Part shown: piece after piece, positions 20,387-29,629 of the stretch | Numbering within the stretch: the stretch's first letter is position 1 | Layout of the letters: every line of letters begins with the position of its first letter | DNA from: Mycobacterium sp. Marseille-P9652 | GTDB taxonomy: Bacteria > Actinomycetota > Actinomycetes > Mycobacteriales > Mycobacteriaceae | Length of the DNA stretch: 58,866 bases | Direction of reading: 5' to 3' | Assembly: GCF_902652685.1 (NCBI RefSeq) | Contig: NZ_CACRUY010000034.1 | Coordinates: 1-58,866 of the forward strand | Notes under the pieces: model-generated | Databases searched by the model: none | What the model saw: only the letters and a program-made list of their open reading frames with translations | Told to the model about the DNA's origin: nothing | Made by a program: the position numbers and the translations under genes

Positions 20387-20485
20387 GTGGCGACCCGCAG
20401 CGCCCGGCTAACGCCTTTGGCGGCGACCCACTTCGCCCGGCTTCGCCGCGCTCGTGATCGCCGCGGCCGCGCTTGCGATCGCCAC
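20387..20485 (+). repeat. Outer palindromic repeat split by copy B
   Basis: The left part is 20387-20409, beginning GTGGCGA and ending CGCCCGGCT. The right part is 20467-20485, beginning CCGCGCTTGCG and ending TCGCCAC. Joined, they give 42 bp of the same family as copies A and C with matching arms GTGGCGA/TCGCCAC. A 57-bp block that contains a complete second repeat lies between them. The last base is part of the TAG stop of the DUF3710 gene. Confidence 0.7.
20420..20464 (+). repeat. 45-bp palindromic repeat, copy B (inner)
   Basis: GCGGCGA (20420-20426) pairs with TCGCCGC (20458-20464). The core has CGCCCGGCTTCGCCGCGCT, nearly identical to copy C at 33507-33551. It sits inside the outer repeat between the convergent hydrolase and DUF3710 genes. 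Confidence 0.8.
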
Positions 20486-21228
20486 TAACCGCCGGTGGTC
20501 GTGCGAAGTTGCTGCATCGCCGACCCGTCGGCGCTGCGGCGGGCGGCCGGCTCGTCGGCCGGCTGTTGCGCGGCCTCCTGCTGCTGGGCCTGCTGCGCGG
20601 CCGCGGCCTGGCGCAGCTGTTCGGCCATCGGCTCGGGCAGTTGCACCACCAGCGGTGTGCGCACCGGGAGCGGGGTGTCGCCGCGCCGAACGACGGTGTC
20701 GGCCAACGCCGCCCGCGCCTCGGCGTCCAGCGCGTCGATCGTCTCGTGCGGGCCGTTGATGACGCAGCGGATCATCCAGCGGTAGCCGTCGACGCCGATG
20801 AAGCGCACCACGCCCGACGCGGTGCCGACCACCTCCCGGCCCCACGGGCCGTCCTTGATGCTGACCTTGGCCGAGTCCTTGCGCAGGGACTCGGCGAGCT
20901 CGGCGGCCACCTCGCGCCACAACCCGCCCGTCTTCGGCGCCGCGTAGGCGGCGATGGTGAAGCGACCGTTGGGAGTGACGACCCATACCGCGCTGGGCAC
21001 GCCCGTCTCGGTCAGCTCGACCTGCAGCTGCCCGGTCTCCGGCATGGGGATGAGCACCGAGCCCAGGTCCAGCCGGGCGAGCTCGGCGACCGAGGGGTCG
21101 TCGAAGTCGTCGATGTCGAACGGGCCCTCGAGCTCTTCCGAATCCTCGGGAGCCTGGTCGTCGCCTGGCTGTGTCACGGTCCCGTCCTGATCGTTCTTGT
21201 CGCTTGAGCGTTTACCCGCTGCCATCAT
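20485..21228 (-). CDS. DUF3710 family protein
   Basis: 247-residue soluble protein, Rv2696c position. The acidic N-terminus (EDSEELEGPFDIDDFDD) precedes a conserved domain with GSVLIPMP, WREVAAELAESL and DGYRWMIRCVINGP. A Gln/Ala-rich low-complexity tail (residues about 205-247) follows. Function unknown. The ATG overlaps the dut stop as TGATG, so it is translationally coupled to dUTPase, an arrangement conserved in mycobacteria. Its stop codon is directly followed by a palindromic repeat. Confidence 0.85.
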   Translation of the reverse strand: MMAAGKRSSDKNDQDGTVTQPGDDQAPEDSEELEGPFDIDDFDDPSVAELARLDLGSVLIPMPETGQLQVELTETGVPSAVWVVTPNGRFTIAAYAAPKTGGLWREVAAELAESLRKDSAKVSIKDGPWGREVVGTASGVVRFIGVDGYRWMIRCVINGPHETIDALDAEARAALADTVVRRGDTPLPVRTPLVVQLPEPMAEQLRQAAAAQQAQQQEAAQQPADEPAARRSADGSAMQQLRTTTGG

Positions 21229-21692
21229 CACAAACTCGCATGTCCTCCGGAGGAACCGTGGCCGCCGTCGCCACGGGAGGTCTGGGCCAGCCCGGCCTCG
21301 TCGAACGACGAGACCTCGACCAGCTCCACCAACTCGACCCGCTGCACCAGCAGCTGGGCGATGCGGTCGCCGCGGTGCACCACGATCGGCGCCGACGGAT
21401 CGGTGTTGATCAGCGCGACCTTGATCTCGCCGCGGTAGCCGGCGTCGATGGTCCCCGGGCTGTTGACGATCGAAAGCCCAACGCGCGCAGCCAGTCCCGA
21501 CCGCGGGTGGACGAGGCCGACCATCCCGTGCGGGATGGCGACCGCGACGCCCGTGCCCACGAGGGCCCGGTGCCCGGGCGCCAGCTCGACGTCCTCGGCG
21601 CTGTACAGGTCGACCCCGGCGTCGCCGTCGTGGGCCCGGCTGGGCAGGGGCAGCTGAGGGTCGAGGCGAACGATGGCCAGACTGGTCGACAC
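21228..21692 (-). CDS. dut: dUTP diphosphatase
   Basis: Homotrimeric enzyme hydrolysing dUTP to dUMP and pyrophosphate; it keeps uracil out of DNA and feeds dTMP synthesis. At 154 residues it equals the M. tuberculosis enzyme. All five motifs are present: DAGVDLYS (1), RSGLAAR (2), [13 protein letters not shown] (3, with the catalytic Asp), [10 protein letters not shown] (4) and the flexible Gly-rich C-terminal [11 protein letters not shown] (5). The GTG start at 21690-21692 puts motif 1 at the usual distance. Divergent from the DUF3093 gene with about 25 nt between starts. Confidence 0.96.
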   Translation of the reverse strand: MSTSLAIVRLDPQLPLPSRAHDGDAGVDLYSAEDVELAPGHRALVGTGVAVAIPHGMVGLVHPRSGLAARVGLSIVNSPGTIDAGYRGEIKVALINTDPSAPIVVHRGDRIAQLLVQRVELVELVEVSSFDEAGLAQTSRGDGGHGSSGGHASL

Positions 21693-21704
21693 GGGGCCAC
21701 AGAC

Positions 21705-21717
21705 TACCCTTGACCGC
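21705..21717 (+). promoter_or_regulatory. Candidate leaderless promoter -10 of the DUF3093 gene
   Basis: TACCCT (21705-21710) is followed by 7 nt and then GTG 21718, consistent with a leaderless transcript. Confidence 0.45.
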
Positions 21718-22194
21718 GTGTCTGAGACGCGCGTCGCGCCGCACGCCGTGCGATATCGCGAGCGATTGTGGGTGCCGTGGTGGTGGTGGCCGCCGGCCCT
21801 CGGGCTCGCGGCCGTCGTCGCGTTCGAGGTCGACCTCGGGGTGCGCTCCATGCCCCCCTGGGTTCCGTACGCGGTCCTGGCCGCCGCCGTCGTCGGCGCC
21901 CTGCTCTGGCTGGGCCGGATCGAGATCAAGGTCACAGCGGCAGACGACGGCGTCCAGCTGTGGGCCGGCGACGCGCACCTACCCGTCACGGCCATCGCCC
22001 GCTCCGCGGATATCGCGCCGTCGGCGAAATCCGCAGCGCTCGGCCGCCAGCTCGACCCGGCGGCCTACGTGCTGCACCGCGCATGGATCGGCCCCATGGT
22101 TCTGGTGGTCCTCGACGACCCCGACGACCCGACGCCCTACTGGCTGGTGAGTTGCCGCCACCCGGAGCGGGTGCTGTCGGCATTGCGCAGCTGA
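21718..22194 (+). CDS. DUF3093 membrane protein
   Basis: 158 residues, Rv2698 position. Two adjacent membrane segments near residues 20-60 ([21 protein letters not shown] and [17 protein letters not shown]) are followed by a cytosolic domain with the pattern [19 protein letters not shown] and [16 protein letters not shown]. The family is actinobacterial with unknown function. GTG start placed by the TACCCT box 7 nt upstream and by length. It converges with the DUF4193 gene. Confidence 0.84.
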   Translation: MSETRVAPHAVRYRERLWVPWWWWPPALGLAAVVAFEVDLGVRSMPPWVPYAVLAAAVVGALLWLGRIEIKVTAADDGVQLWAGDAHLPVTAIARSADIAPSAKSAALGRQLDPAAYVLHRAWIGPMVLVVLDDPDDPTPYWLVSCRHPERVLSALRS

Positions 22195-22208
22195 TCGGAA
22201 GGATCCGG

Positions 22209-22511
22209 TCAGGCCGCGCAGTCGGTGCAGATCATCATCCCGTTCTTCTCGCTGGCGAGACGGCTGCGGTGCTGCACCAGAAAACAGCTCGAGCAGGTGA
22301 ACTCGTCGGCCTGCTTCGGTATCACGCGAACGGAAAGCTCTTCCCCCGAAAGATCGGCCCCCGGCAGCTCGAAAGACTCAGCGGTTTCGGATTCGTCGAC
22401 GTCAACGACGGCCGAGGCCGCCTCGTTGCGCCGCGCTTTGAGCTCCTCCAGCGAGTCTTCCGAGACGTCGTCGGTCTCGGTACGCCGCGGAGCGTCGTAG
22501 TCGGTAGGCAT
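22209..22511 (-). CDS. DUF4193 zinc-ribbon protein
   Basis: 100 residues, same length as Rv2699c. The acidic, disordered N-terminal half contains SLEELKARRNEA and a Glu/Asp-rich linker. The C-terminal zinc ribbon is built from CSSC (72-75) and CTDC near the end (GMMICTDCAA). These small proteins are widespread in actinobacteria and often highly expressed, but their role is unknown. The ATG start lies about 118 nt from a perfect CRP-type site in the divergent region shared with cei. Confidence 0.88.
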   Translation of the reverse strand: MPTDYDAPRRTETDDVSEDSLEELKARRNEAASAVVDVDESETAESFELPGADLSGEELSVRVIPKQADEFTCSSCFLVQHRSRLASEKNGMMICTDCAA

Positions 22512-22628
22512 ATCCCTAGTCCCCTGCCCTCAATTCCCTATGCATGCCCTCGTATCCCAAGCATCGCTTTGTACCAGCGTCGAACGCATCCACCAAACGA
22601 TTCGTGCCCGGATCGCCGCGCGGCTACG

Positions 22629-22644
22629 TGTGATTTACGTCACA
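22629..22644. promoter_or_regulatory. Perfect CRP-type palindrome between the DUF4193 gene and cei
   Basis: TGTGATTTACGTCACA has two perfect TGTGA half sites spaced by 6 nt, the optimal cAMP-receptor protein site, which the mycobacterial CRP (Rv3676) also recognises. Its position suits control of the minus-strand DUF4193 gene and of cei. Confidence 0.65.
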
Positions 22645-22696
22645 TTAGACCGACGGCACTTGTGCTCGGCTGTGAACAGTGTGTTTGGCGTCCGAT

Positions 22697-22708
22697 TAGA
22701 GTGCAGCT
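22697..22708 (+). promoter_or_regulatory. Candidate leaderless promoter -10 of cei
   Basis: TAGAGT (22697-22702), then 6 nt, then GTG 22709. Fits a leaderless cei mRNA about 60 nt downstream of the CRP-type site. Confidence 0.5.
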
Positions 22709-23359
22709 GTGGTCGCACAAATCACCGAGGGAACCGCTTTCGACAAGCACGGTCGGCCCTTCCGGCGACGCAACCCCCGCCCCGCCATCATCGTTACCGT
22801 CCTGCTCGTGGTGGCGACGGCGGTCGTGTGGACCGTGGCGCTGACCCGCCCCGCGAAGGAGCACGAAGCCGTGGCGTGCAACCCGCCGCCGCAACCGGCC
22901 GGGTCGGCGGCGCCCCAGCTCGGCGAGCAGGTCTCTCGCAGCGTGATGGCCGACGTCACACCGGCCAAGCTGGCCGACACCAAGGTGCGGGTGCTCAACG
23001 CCAGCGGCCGAGGCGGCCAGGCCGCCGACGTCGCGGGCGCGATGAAGGATCTGGGCTTCGCCCAGCCCGCCGCCGCCAACGACCCCGTCTACGCGGGCAC
23101 CCGGCTCAACTGCCAGGGCCAGATCCGGTTCGGCACGGCCGGCCAGGCCAGCGCCGCCGCGGTGTGGCTGGTGGCGCCGTGCACGGAGCTGTACAACGAC
23201 AACCGCGCCGACGACACCGTCGACCTCGCGGTCGGAACCGAGTTCACGGCACTGGCCCACAACGACGACATCGACGCCGTCCTGGCCACACTTCGGCCGG
23301 GGGCCTCGGAGCCGTCAGATCCCGCTCTGCTGGCCAGGATTCACTCCAGCAGCTGCTGA
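22709..23359 (+). CDS. cei: Cell envelope integrity protein Cei (LytR_C domain)
   Basis: 216 residues, Rv2700 position, known in M. tuberculosis as a protein needed for envelope integrity. The cytosolic N-terminus (about 25 residues, basic) is followed by one transmembrane helix (PAIIVTVLLVVATAVVWTVAL, roughly residues 28-48). An extracytoplasmic domain contains TKVRVLNASGRGGQAADVAGAMKDLGF, the LytR_C signature, and a second half ending in LATLRPG. Cysteines at ACNP, LNCQG, APCTE and the C-terminal SSSC may pair outside. GTG start. Converges on suhB with a 4-nt gap. Confidence 0.9.
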   Translation: MVAQITEGTAFDKHGRPFRRRNPRPAIIVTVLLVVATAVVWTVALTRPAKEHEAVACNPPPQPAGSAAPQLGEQVSRSVMADVTPAKLADTKVRVLNASGRGGQAADVAGAMKDLGFAQPAAANDPVYAGTRLNCQGQIRFGTAGQASAAAVWLVAPCTELYNDNRADDTVDLAVGTEFTALAHNDDIDAVLATLRPGASEPSDPALLARIHSSSC

Positions 23360-23363
23360 CCGC

Positions 23364-24218
23364 TCAGTCGGGAATCGGCTCGAGCCCGCCCAGCCGTTGC
23401 AGGGCCGCCAGCAGTTCGTCGGCGATGCCCGGGGCGGCCGCCACCACCAACTCCCCGCCGTCCGAGCCGGGGGCGGGTAACACCACGCGCGCGCCGGCCT
23501 CCGACGCGATCAGGGCGCCCGCCGCGCGATCCCACACCTGTAAACCGTGCTCGTAGAAGGCATCCAAGCGCCCGGCGGCGACCATGCACAGGTCCAGCGC
23601 CGCCGAACCGATCCGACGCACATCGCGAACCACCGGCAGCAGCCCGGCCACGAGCCGGGCCTGCACCTCTCGGCGGCCCCGCGTGTAGGCGAACCCGGTG
23701 CCCAGCAACGACATTGAGAGGTCGTCGACCTGGGCGCAGCGCAGCGCCCGGCGCCCCCGCCCGTCCGTGACGTGCGCGCCGAGGCCGGCGGCCGCCGAGT
23801 ACACCCGCCCGGCGACGACGTCGGCGACCGCGCCGGCGACGGAGATGCCGTCGACCTGTGCGCCGACCGACACCGCGTAGGCGGGGATGCCGTAGACGAA
23901 ATTCACCGTGCCGTCGATGGGATCGAGCACCCAGGTGACCGCGCCCGGCGGGGCCGCCGCGGGGCCGCCGCCCTCCTCGCCGAGAATCGGGTCGCCGGGC
24001 CGCAATTCCGCCAACCGGTTCCGCAGCAGGCGTTCGGTTTCGGTGTCCACCACGGTCACCGGATCGGTCGGGGTGCTCTTGGAGCGCACCGCGTCACCGC
24101 CCGCGGTGTCGCCGTCGAACACCTCCCGTCGCCGGCGCCCGACGAATTCGGCCGCCTCGGCGGCCAGGGTCTCGGCGACGGAGCGCAGCCGCGCGGGATC
24201 GTGCTCGGGTCGCGTCAC
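23364..24218 (-). CDS. suhB: Inositol-1-monophosphatase SuhB
   Basis: Mg2+-dependent phosphatase of 284 residues that releases inositol for phosphatidylinositol, mannosides and mycothiol. Family motifs are in order: ILGEEGGG (metal-binding Glu), WVLDPIDGTVNFVYG (the DPIDGT metal/catalytic motif) and WDRAAGALIASEAGA (the C-terminal Asp ligand). GTG start at 24216-24218. Corresponds to Rv2701c; other SuhB/ImpA/CysQ homologues elsewhere in the genome could share the activity, so inositol specificity is from family and position. Confidence 0.92.
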   Translation of the reverse strand: MTRPEHDPARLRSVAETLAAEAAEFVGRRRREVFDGDTAGGDAVRSKSTPTDPVTVVDTETERLLRNRLAELRPGDPILGEEGGGPAAAPPGAVTWVLDPIDGTVNFVYGIPAYAVSVGAQVDGISVAGAVADVVAGRVYSAAAGLGAHVTDGRGRRALRCAQVDDLSMSLLGTGFAYTRGRREVQARLVAGLLPVVRDVRRIGSAALDLCMVAAGRLDAFYEHGLQVWDRAAGALIASEAGARVVLPAPGSDGGELVVAAAPGIADELLAALQRLGGLEPIPD

Positions 24219-24329
24219 CCAACCATCGCATCACAGCCGCCCGGGCCACCTGAACGCGCAACCATCCCATCGAGCGGTCGCCGGGGGATAAGGTGGGCGG
24301 ACAGCCCACGTCTCGCCGAGGGGGTTCTC

Positions 24330-25133
24330 TTGACCACCACCGACTCGACCACGGTTCTGCCCGGCAGCGCCGACGGGGCGCCGGAGCGGCGCGCGTTCGG
24401 CATCGACGTGGGAGGCAGCGGCATCAAGGGCGGCATCGTCGACCTCAACACGGGTCTGCTGATCGGCGACCGGGTCAAACTGCTGACGCCGCAGCCGGCG
24501 ACGCCGTCCGCGGTCGCGAAGACCATCGCCGCGGTGGTCAACGAGTTCGGGTGGACCGGCCCGCTCGGCGTGACCTACCCCGGGGTCGTCACCCACGGGG
24601 TCGTCCAGACGGCGGCCAACGTGGACAAGTCGTGGATCGGGACCAACGTGCGCGACGTCATCAGCGCCGAGCTGAACGGCCAGCGGGTCACGGTCCTCAA
24701 CGACGCCGACGCGGCGGGCCTCGCCGAGGAGCGTTACGGCGCGGGCGCGGGCAAGTCCGGCGTCGTCGTGCTCCTGACGTTCGGCACGGGAATCGGCTCC
24801 GCGCTGATCCACAACGGCATCCTCATTCCCAACACCGAATTCGGCCACCTCGAGGTCGGCGGCAAGGAGGCCGAGCAACGCGCGGCGTCGTCGGTCAAGG
24901 AGCGCAACGGCTGGAGCTACGAGAGGTGGGCCAAGCAGGTGACGCGCGTGCTGGTGGCCATCGAGAACGCCATCTGGCCCGACCTGTTCATCGCCGGCGG
25001 CGGCATCAGCCGCAAGGCCGACAAGTGGCTGCCGCTGTTGGAGAACCGGACCCCGGTGGTCGCCGCCGCCCTGCAGAACACCGCCGGCATCGTCGGCGCC
25101 GCCATGGCCGCCACCGTCGACGTGACGCACTGA
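24330..25133 (+). CDS. ppgK: Polyphosphate glucokinase
   Basis: Phosphorylates glucose using inorganic polyphosphate or ATP; ROK-fold enzyme of 267 residues. Phosphate-1 loop: AFGIDVGGSGIKGGIVD (residues about 22-38). Catalytic Asp region: VLNDADAAGLAEERYGAG. Phosphate-2: LLTFGTGIGSALI. The C-terminal DLFIAGGGISRKADKW is typical. The start is taken as TTG 24330 after GAGGGGG at good spacing; no ATG or GTG fits the length. A GTGGGC/GCCCAC hairpin (24293-24309) lies in its leader. Confidence 0.93.
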   Translation: MTTTDSTTVLPGSADGAPERRAFGIDVGGSGIKGGIVDLNTGLLIGDRVKLLTPQPATPSAVAKTIAAVVNEFGWTGPLGVTYPGVVTHGVVQTAANVDKSWIGTNVRDVISAELNGQRVTVLNDADAAGLAEERYGAGAGKSGVVVLLTFGTGIGSALIHNGILIPNTEFGHLEVGGKEAEQRAASSVKERNGWSYERWAKQVTRVLVAIENAIWPDLFIAGGGISRKADKWLPLLENRTPVVAAALQNTAGIVGAAMAATVDVTH

Positions 25134-25171
25134 ATTCCGGCCGGTAAGGGGGTGCGGGCGCATGCTGTCGT

Positions 25172-25321
25172 TACAATGGTCGTCGGCGGTGCCAAGTCGC
25201 CCAGCCCAGACCGACAGCGTGCCTCACCCACGCTGATACCAACGCCAACATCGACATAGCAGACACTTTCGGTTTTGCATGCCCGTACCCACCGGAAGTG
25301 AGTCCAAACGAAGGGGTGTAC
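25172..25321 (+). promoter_or_regulatory. sigA promoter and 5' leader
   Basis: TACAAT (25172-25177) is a near-ideal housekeeping -10; transcription would start near 25184 and give a leader of about 138 nt. The leader contains a perfect hairpin, CAGCGTG (25215-25221) with CACGCTG (25229-25235) and a 7-nt loop. AGGGG precedes the GTG start. No -35 of good quality is obvious. Confidence 0.5.
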
Positions 25322-26881
<1,560 letters not shown>

Positions 26882-26962
26882 CGATGTGCGGGCGTTCCGA
26901 GGCCGCGCGGGTGGCTTGCGGTGCGGATTCTGCAGGGCTAATAGGCCACTCGCTCATCGCTG

Positions 26963-26982
26963 TTAGGGACATTGGTCCCTAA
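26963..26982. promoter_or_regulatory. DosR-like box / perfect hairpin upstream of the PPE gene
   Basis: TTAGGGACATTGGTCCCTAA is a perfect 20-bp palindrome around the 4-nt centre ATTG. It matches the published DosR motif (TTSGGGACTWWAGTCCCSAA) at 16 of 20 positions, including GGGAC and GTCCC. One more T-A pair at each end extends the stem (26961-26984). It lies 79 nt before the PPE start and 82 nt after the sigA stop, so a sigA terminator is the alternative. Confidence 0.55.
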
Positions 26983-27060
26983 CACGCGCGCTGCACTCCT
27001 CATAGCATCTGCGCACGGGTCGCGTCGGGGCGGCCGCTTATGCGGGTAGGAGGCTCGGCC

Positions 27061-28728
27061 ATGGTCAGTTTTCCGATGCTGCCGCCGGAGATCAACTCTT
27101 CGTTGATGTTCAGCGGTGCCGGTTCAGCGCCAATGTTGCAAGCGGCTGCGGCATGGAATTCGTTGGCAGACGAGCTCGGGGCCGCGGCCGAGTCGTTCTC
27201 CTCGGTGACCTCCGGCCTGGCCAGCCAGGCCTGGCAGGGACCGGCCTCGGCCGCCATGGCTGCCGCAGCCGTCCCGTACACGGGGTGGTTGAGCGCAGCG
27301 TCGGCCCAGGCTGCCGGAGCGGCGGCACAGGCACAGGCGGCGGTCAGCGCCTTCGAGGCCGCTCAGGCGGCGACGGTGCATCCGATGCTGGTGGCCGCGA
27401 ACCGCAACGCGTTCGTGCAGTTGGTGCGGACGAACTTCCTCGGACTCAACGCGCCTTCGATCATGGCCGTCGAGGGCCTGTACGAGGAAATGTGGGCCGC
27501 CGATGTCTCCGCCATGACGGGCTATCACGCCGAGGCAGTGGCGGCAGCCTCCCAGCTGAACCCCGTCGCGCAGTTGCTGCAGGCGCTACCGAACGTTGGC
27601 TTCGGGAACAAAGGCGGCACCGGGAACATCGGCAACGGCAATACCGGCAGCGCCAACGTTGGCAGCGGAAACACCGGCAGCGGAAACATTGGTGGCGGCA
27701 ACGGTAGTGCTTCTTCACCGGCTCTGAACAACATCGGTAGCGGCAACGACGGCAACAACAATTTCGGCAGCGGAAACGTCTTCAACTCGAACATCGGCTT
27801 CGGAAACATGGGCAATGCCGGCACCAGCTCAGATCCGGGCCACAACGTGGGCATGGGCAACCGCGGCAATGGCAACTTCGGCTTCGGAAACATCGGCGAC
27901 GCGAACACCGGCGGCGGAAACACCGGCAACGCAAACTTCGGCGGCGGCAACACAGGCAACGGGAACTGGGGCTTCGGGAACACCGGAAACGGAAACATCG
28001 GGATCGGGCTCACCGGCAACAACCAGGTCGGCATCAACCTCGCCGGGCTGCTGAATTCGGGAACCGGCAACATCGGCCTGGGGAACTCGGGCAACGGCAA
28101 CATCGGTTTCTTCAACTCCGGTGACGGCAACATCGGCATCTTCAATGCGGGGACCCCGCTAGGATTTTCGAACCATTTCAACAATGTGGGCTTCGGGAAC
28201 GCGGGCGAAGTCAACATCGGGATCGGGAACTTCGGAAACCACAACTTCGGCTTTGGGAACACGGTCCAGGGAAACACCGGCTTCGGGAACTCGGGGTTAC
28301 AAAATACCGGCTTTGGGAACAACGGCAACTTCAACACGGGACTCTGGAACTCGGGCGACGTGAACACGGGCAACGGGAACTCCGGCAGCACCAACACCGG
28401 CTTGTGGAATTCGGGCGACGTAAACACCGGGTTCGGGTTCACCACCGACACCGGTCTGATCAACTCCGGCTTCGGGAACACTGGCACCAACATCTCGGGC
28501 TTTTTCAACACCGCGAGCGGCGCTATCAACCCCCTTAACAACGGCGACATCTCGGGCTTCTTCAACACCGCAAGCTTCGGGACTTTCCAGAGCGGCCAGA
28601 TCTCGGGCATCGGCAATACTGGTGTCCCGGACCTTTTTGGTCCTGCCTTCAGCGGTAAGGACTCCGGCTTCTTCAATACTGGCACCTTCATATCGGGCTT
28701 CCTCAACATCCTTCGCCTGTTGCCGTAA
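27061..28728 (+). CDS. PPE family protein, MPTR subclass
   Basis: 555-residue PPE-MPTR protein. The N-terminal PPE domain (about 180 residues) has the PPE signature in [11 protein letters not shown] at residues 6-16 and the W-x-G type turn AWQGPAS. The rest is Asn-Gly pentapeptide-like repeats (GNxGxGNxG) ending in [13 protein letters not shown]. Such proteins are exported by type VII (ESX-5) secretion and sit at the cell surface. No PE partner gene is adjacent. M. tuberculosis has no gene between sigA and Rv2704, so this is an insertion. AGGAGG precedes the ATG. A DosR-like box upstream suggests control by hypoxia or NO. Confidence 0.93.
   Translation: MVSFPMLPPEINSSLMFSGAGSAPMLQAAAAWNSLADELGAAAESFSSVTSGLASQAWQGPASAAMAAAAVPYTGWLSAASAQAAGAAAQAQAAVSAFEAAQAATVHPMLVAANRNAFVQLVRTNFLGLNAPSIMAVEGLYEEMWAADVSAMTGYHAEAVAAASQLNPVAQLLQALPNVGFGNKGGTGNIGNGNTGSANVGSGNTGSGNIGGGNGSASSPALNNIGSGNDGNNNFGSGNVFNSNIGFGNMGNAGTSSDPGHNVGMGNRGNGNFGFGNIGDANTGGGNTGNANFGGGNTGNGNWGFGNTGNGNIGIGLTGNNQVGINLAGLLNSGTGNIGLGNSGNGNIGFFNSGDGNIGIFNAGTPLGFSNHFNNVGFGNAGEVNIGIGNFGNHNFGFGNTVQGNTGFGNSGLQNTGFGNNGNFNTGLWNSGDVNTGNGNSGSTNTGLWNSGDVNTGFGFTTDTGLINSGFGNTGTNISGFFNTASGAINPLNNGDISGFFNTASFGTFQSGQISGIGNTGVPDLFGPAFSGKDSGFFNTGTFISGFLNILRLLP
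27590..28510 (+). repeat. MPTR coding repeats (N-x-G-x-G) of the PPE gene
   Basis: Tandem degenerate 15- to 30-bp units rich in GGCAACxxCGGC and GGGAACxxCGGC. They encode [21 protein letters not shown] and the like. Prone to recombination and length change. Confidence 0.85.
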
Positions 28729-28754
28729 CCGGCCACGCGCAGCGACCGCCGCCG

Positions 28755-28766
28755 TACGGTAACCGC
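28755..28766 (+). promoter_or_regulatory. Candidate leaderless promoter -10 of the RidA gene
   Basis: TACGGT (28755-28760), 6 nt, then ATG 28767. This shows the gene has its own promoter and does not depend on the PPE transcript. Confidence 0.5.
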
Positions 28767-29138
28767 ATGTCACGTGACCGCGTCCTCGTCTCGTCCGGCT
28801 CCGACTTCGAAGCCGCGGTCGGCTATTCGAGGGCGGTCCGCGTCGGGCCCCTGGTCACGGTCGCGGGGACGACCGGAGCCGGCGGTGACGTCGCGGCCCA
28901 GACGCGAGACGCGTTGCGCCGCATAGAGATTGCGCTCAACGAGGCCGGCGCCGCGCTGACCGACGTGGTTCGCACGCGCATCTACGTGACCGACATCTCG
29001 CGCTGGCGGGAGGTGGGCGACGTTCACGCCGAGGTCTTCGGGGACATCCGTCCCGTCGCCACCATGGTGGAGGTCTCGGCGCTCATCGCTCCCGGGCTGC
29101 TGGTGGAGATCGAGGCCGACGCCTACGTGGTCACTTAG
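28767..29138 (+). CDS. RidA/YjgF-family protein
   Basis: 123-residue RidA-like protein, Rv2704 position. Family members trim reactive enamines/imines made by PLP enzymes and form trimers. Visible marks: YSRAVRVGPLVTVAGTTG at the N-terminus, EAGAALTDVVRTRIYVTDISRW in the middle, and RPVATMVEVSALIAPGLLVEIEADAYV at the end. The conserved Arg of the catalytic site is replaced or shifted in MVEVSALIAPG, so deaminase activity is not certain. The stop overlaps the stop of the convergent DUF952 gene. Confidence 0.88.
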   Translation: MSRDRVLVSSGSDFEAAVGYSRAVRVGPLVTVAGTTGAGGDVAAQTRDALRRIEIALNEAGAALTDVVRTRIYVTDISRWREVGDVHAEVFGDIRPVATMVEVSALIAPGLLVEIEADAYVVT

Positions 29139-29494
29139 GCGTCGAACGACGGGAAGGCGCCGTCGGGCGCCGGCCGATAGGGCATGACGCTGACCACCGC
29201 GCGCACCGGCAGCGGACCGTAGAGGTGCGGAAAGCGCATCGACTCGGGGTCGGCGGGCACGCCGGGCTCCCAGCGGACCGGCGAGTCCAGCAGGGTGGGG
29301 TCGATCTCGAGCAGGACCAGGTCGGGTCGCCCGCGGAACAGCCGGTTAGCCGGCAGGTGCACCTGCCGCGGTGTGGACAGGTGCACGAAGCGGCCGCCGG
29401 TTGCGGGATCCGGCTCGATGGCGCCGCGCGTGCGGGCGGCCTGCCAGTCGTCGGCCCCGCACAGGTGCAGTAATACGCCAGGAGCGAAACCCAC
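29135..29494 (-). CDS. DUF952 family protein
   Basis: 119 residues, Rv2705c position. The DUF952 fold resembles ADP-ribosyl-transferase-like small domains: VLLHLCGADDWQAAR at the start, GRFVHLSTPRQVHLPANRLFRG in the middle (H-x-S-T-x-x-Q motif), and RFPHLYGPLPVRAVVSVMPY at the end. Function unknown. GTG start at 29492-29494. Its TAA and the RidA TAG share bases at 29135-29138. Confidence 0.85.
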   Translation of the reverse strand: MGFAPGVLLHLCGADDWQAARTRGAIEPDPATGGRFVHLSTPRQVHLPANRLFRGRPDLVLLEIDPTLLDSPVRWEPGVPADPESMRFPHLYGPLPVRAVVSVMPYRPAPDGAFPSFDA

Positions 29495-29569
29495 AGTCGG
29501 CCACCTTAAACGGGGTCGAAAGCGGGTATCAAACAGCCCGTGAGAAACGACACACCTCACAACGGTTAG

Positions 29570-29595
29570 GGAACAACGCGAAAACCCCATACGTC
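29570..29595 (+). promoter_or_regulatory. Candidate ECF-sigma promoter
   Basis: GGAAC (29570-29574), 17 nt, CGTC (29592-29595). The -35 is that of SigE/SigH/SigM-type promoters and CGTC fits the SigM -10. It lies 34 nt upstream of the small zinc-finger gene at 29630. Confidence 0.35.
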
Positions 29596-29629
29596 TGAGA
29601 GAGTGAATCAACGTAAGAACGGAGAAGCC

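Noticed and set aside
27590-28510. CRISPR-like regular repeats
   Set aside because: Units are in frame, degenerate and encode the MPTR repeats of a PPE protein; there are no fixed-length unique spacers.
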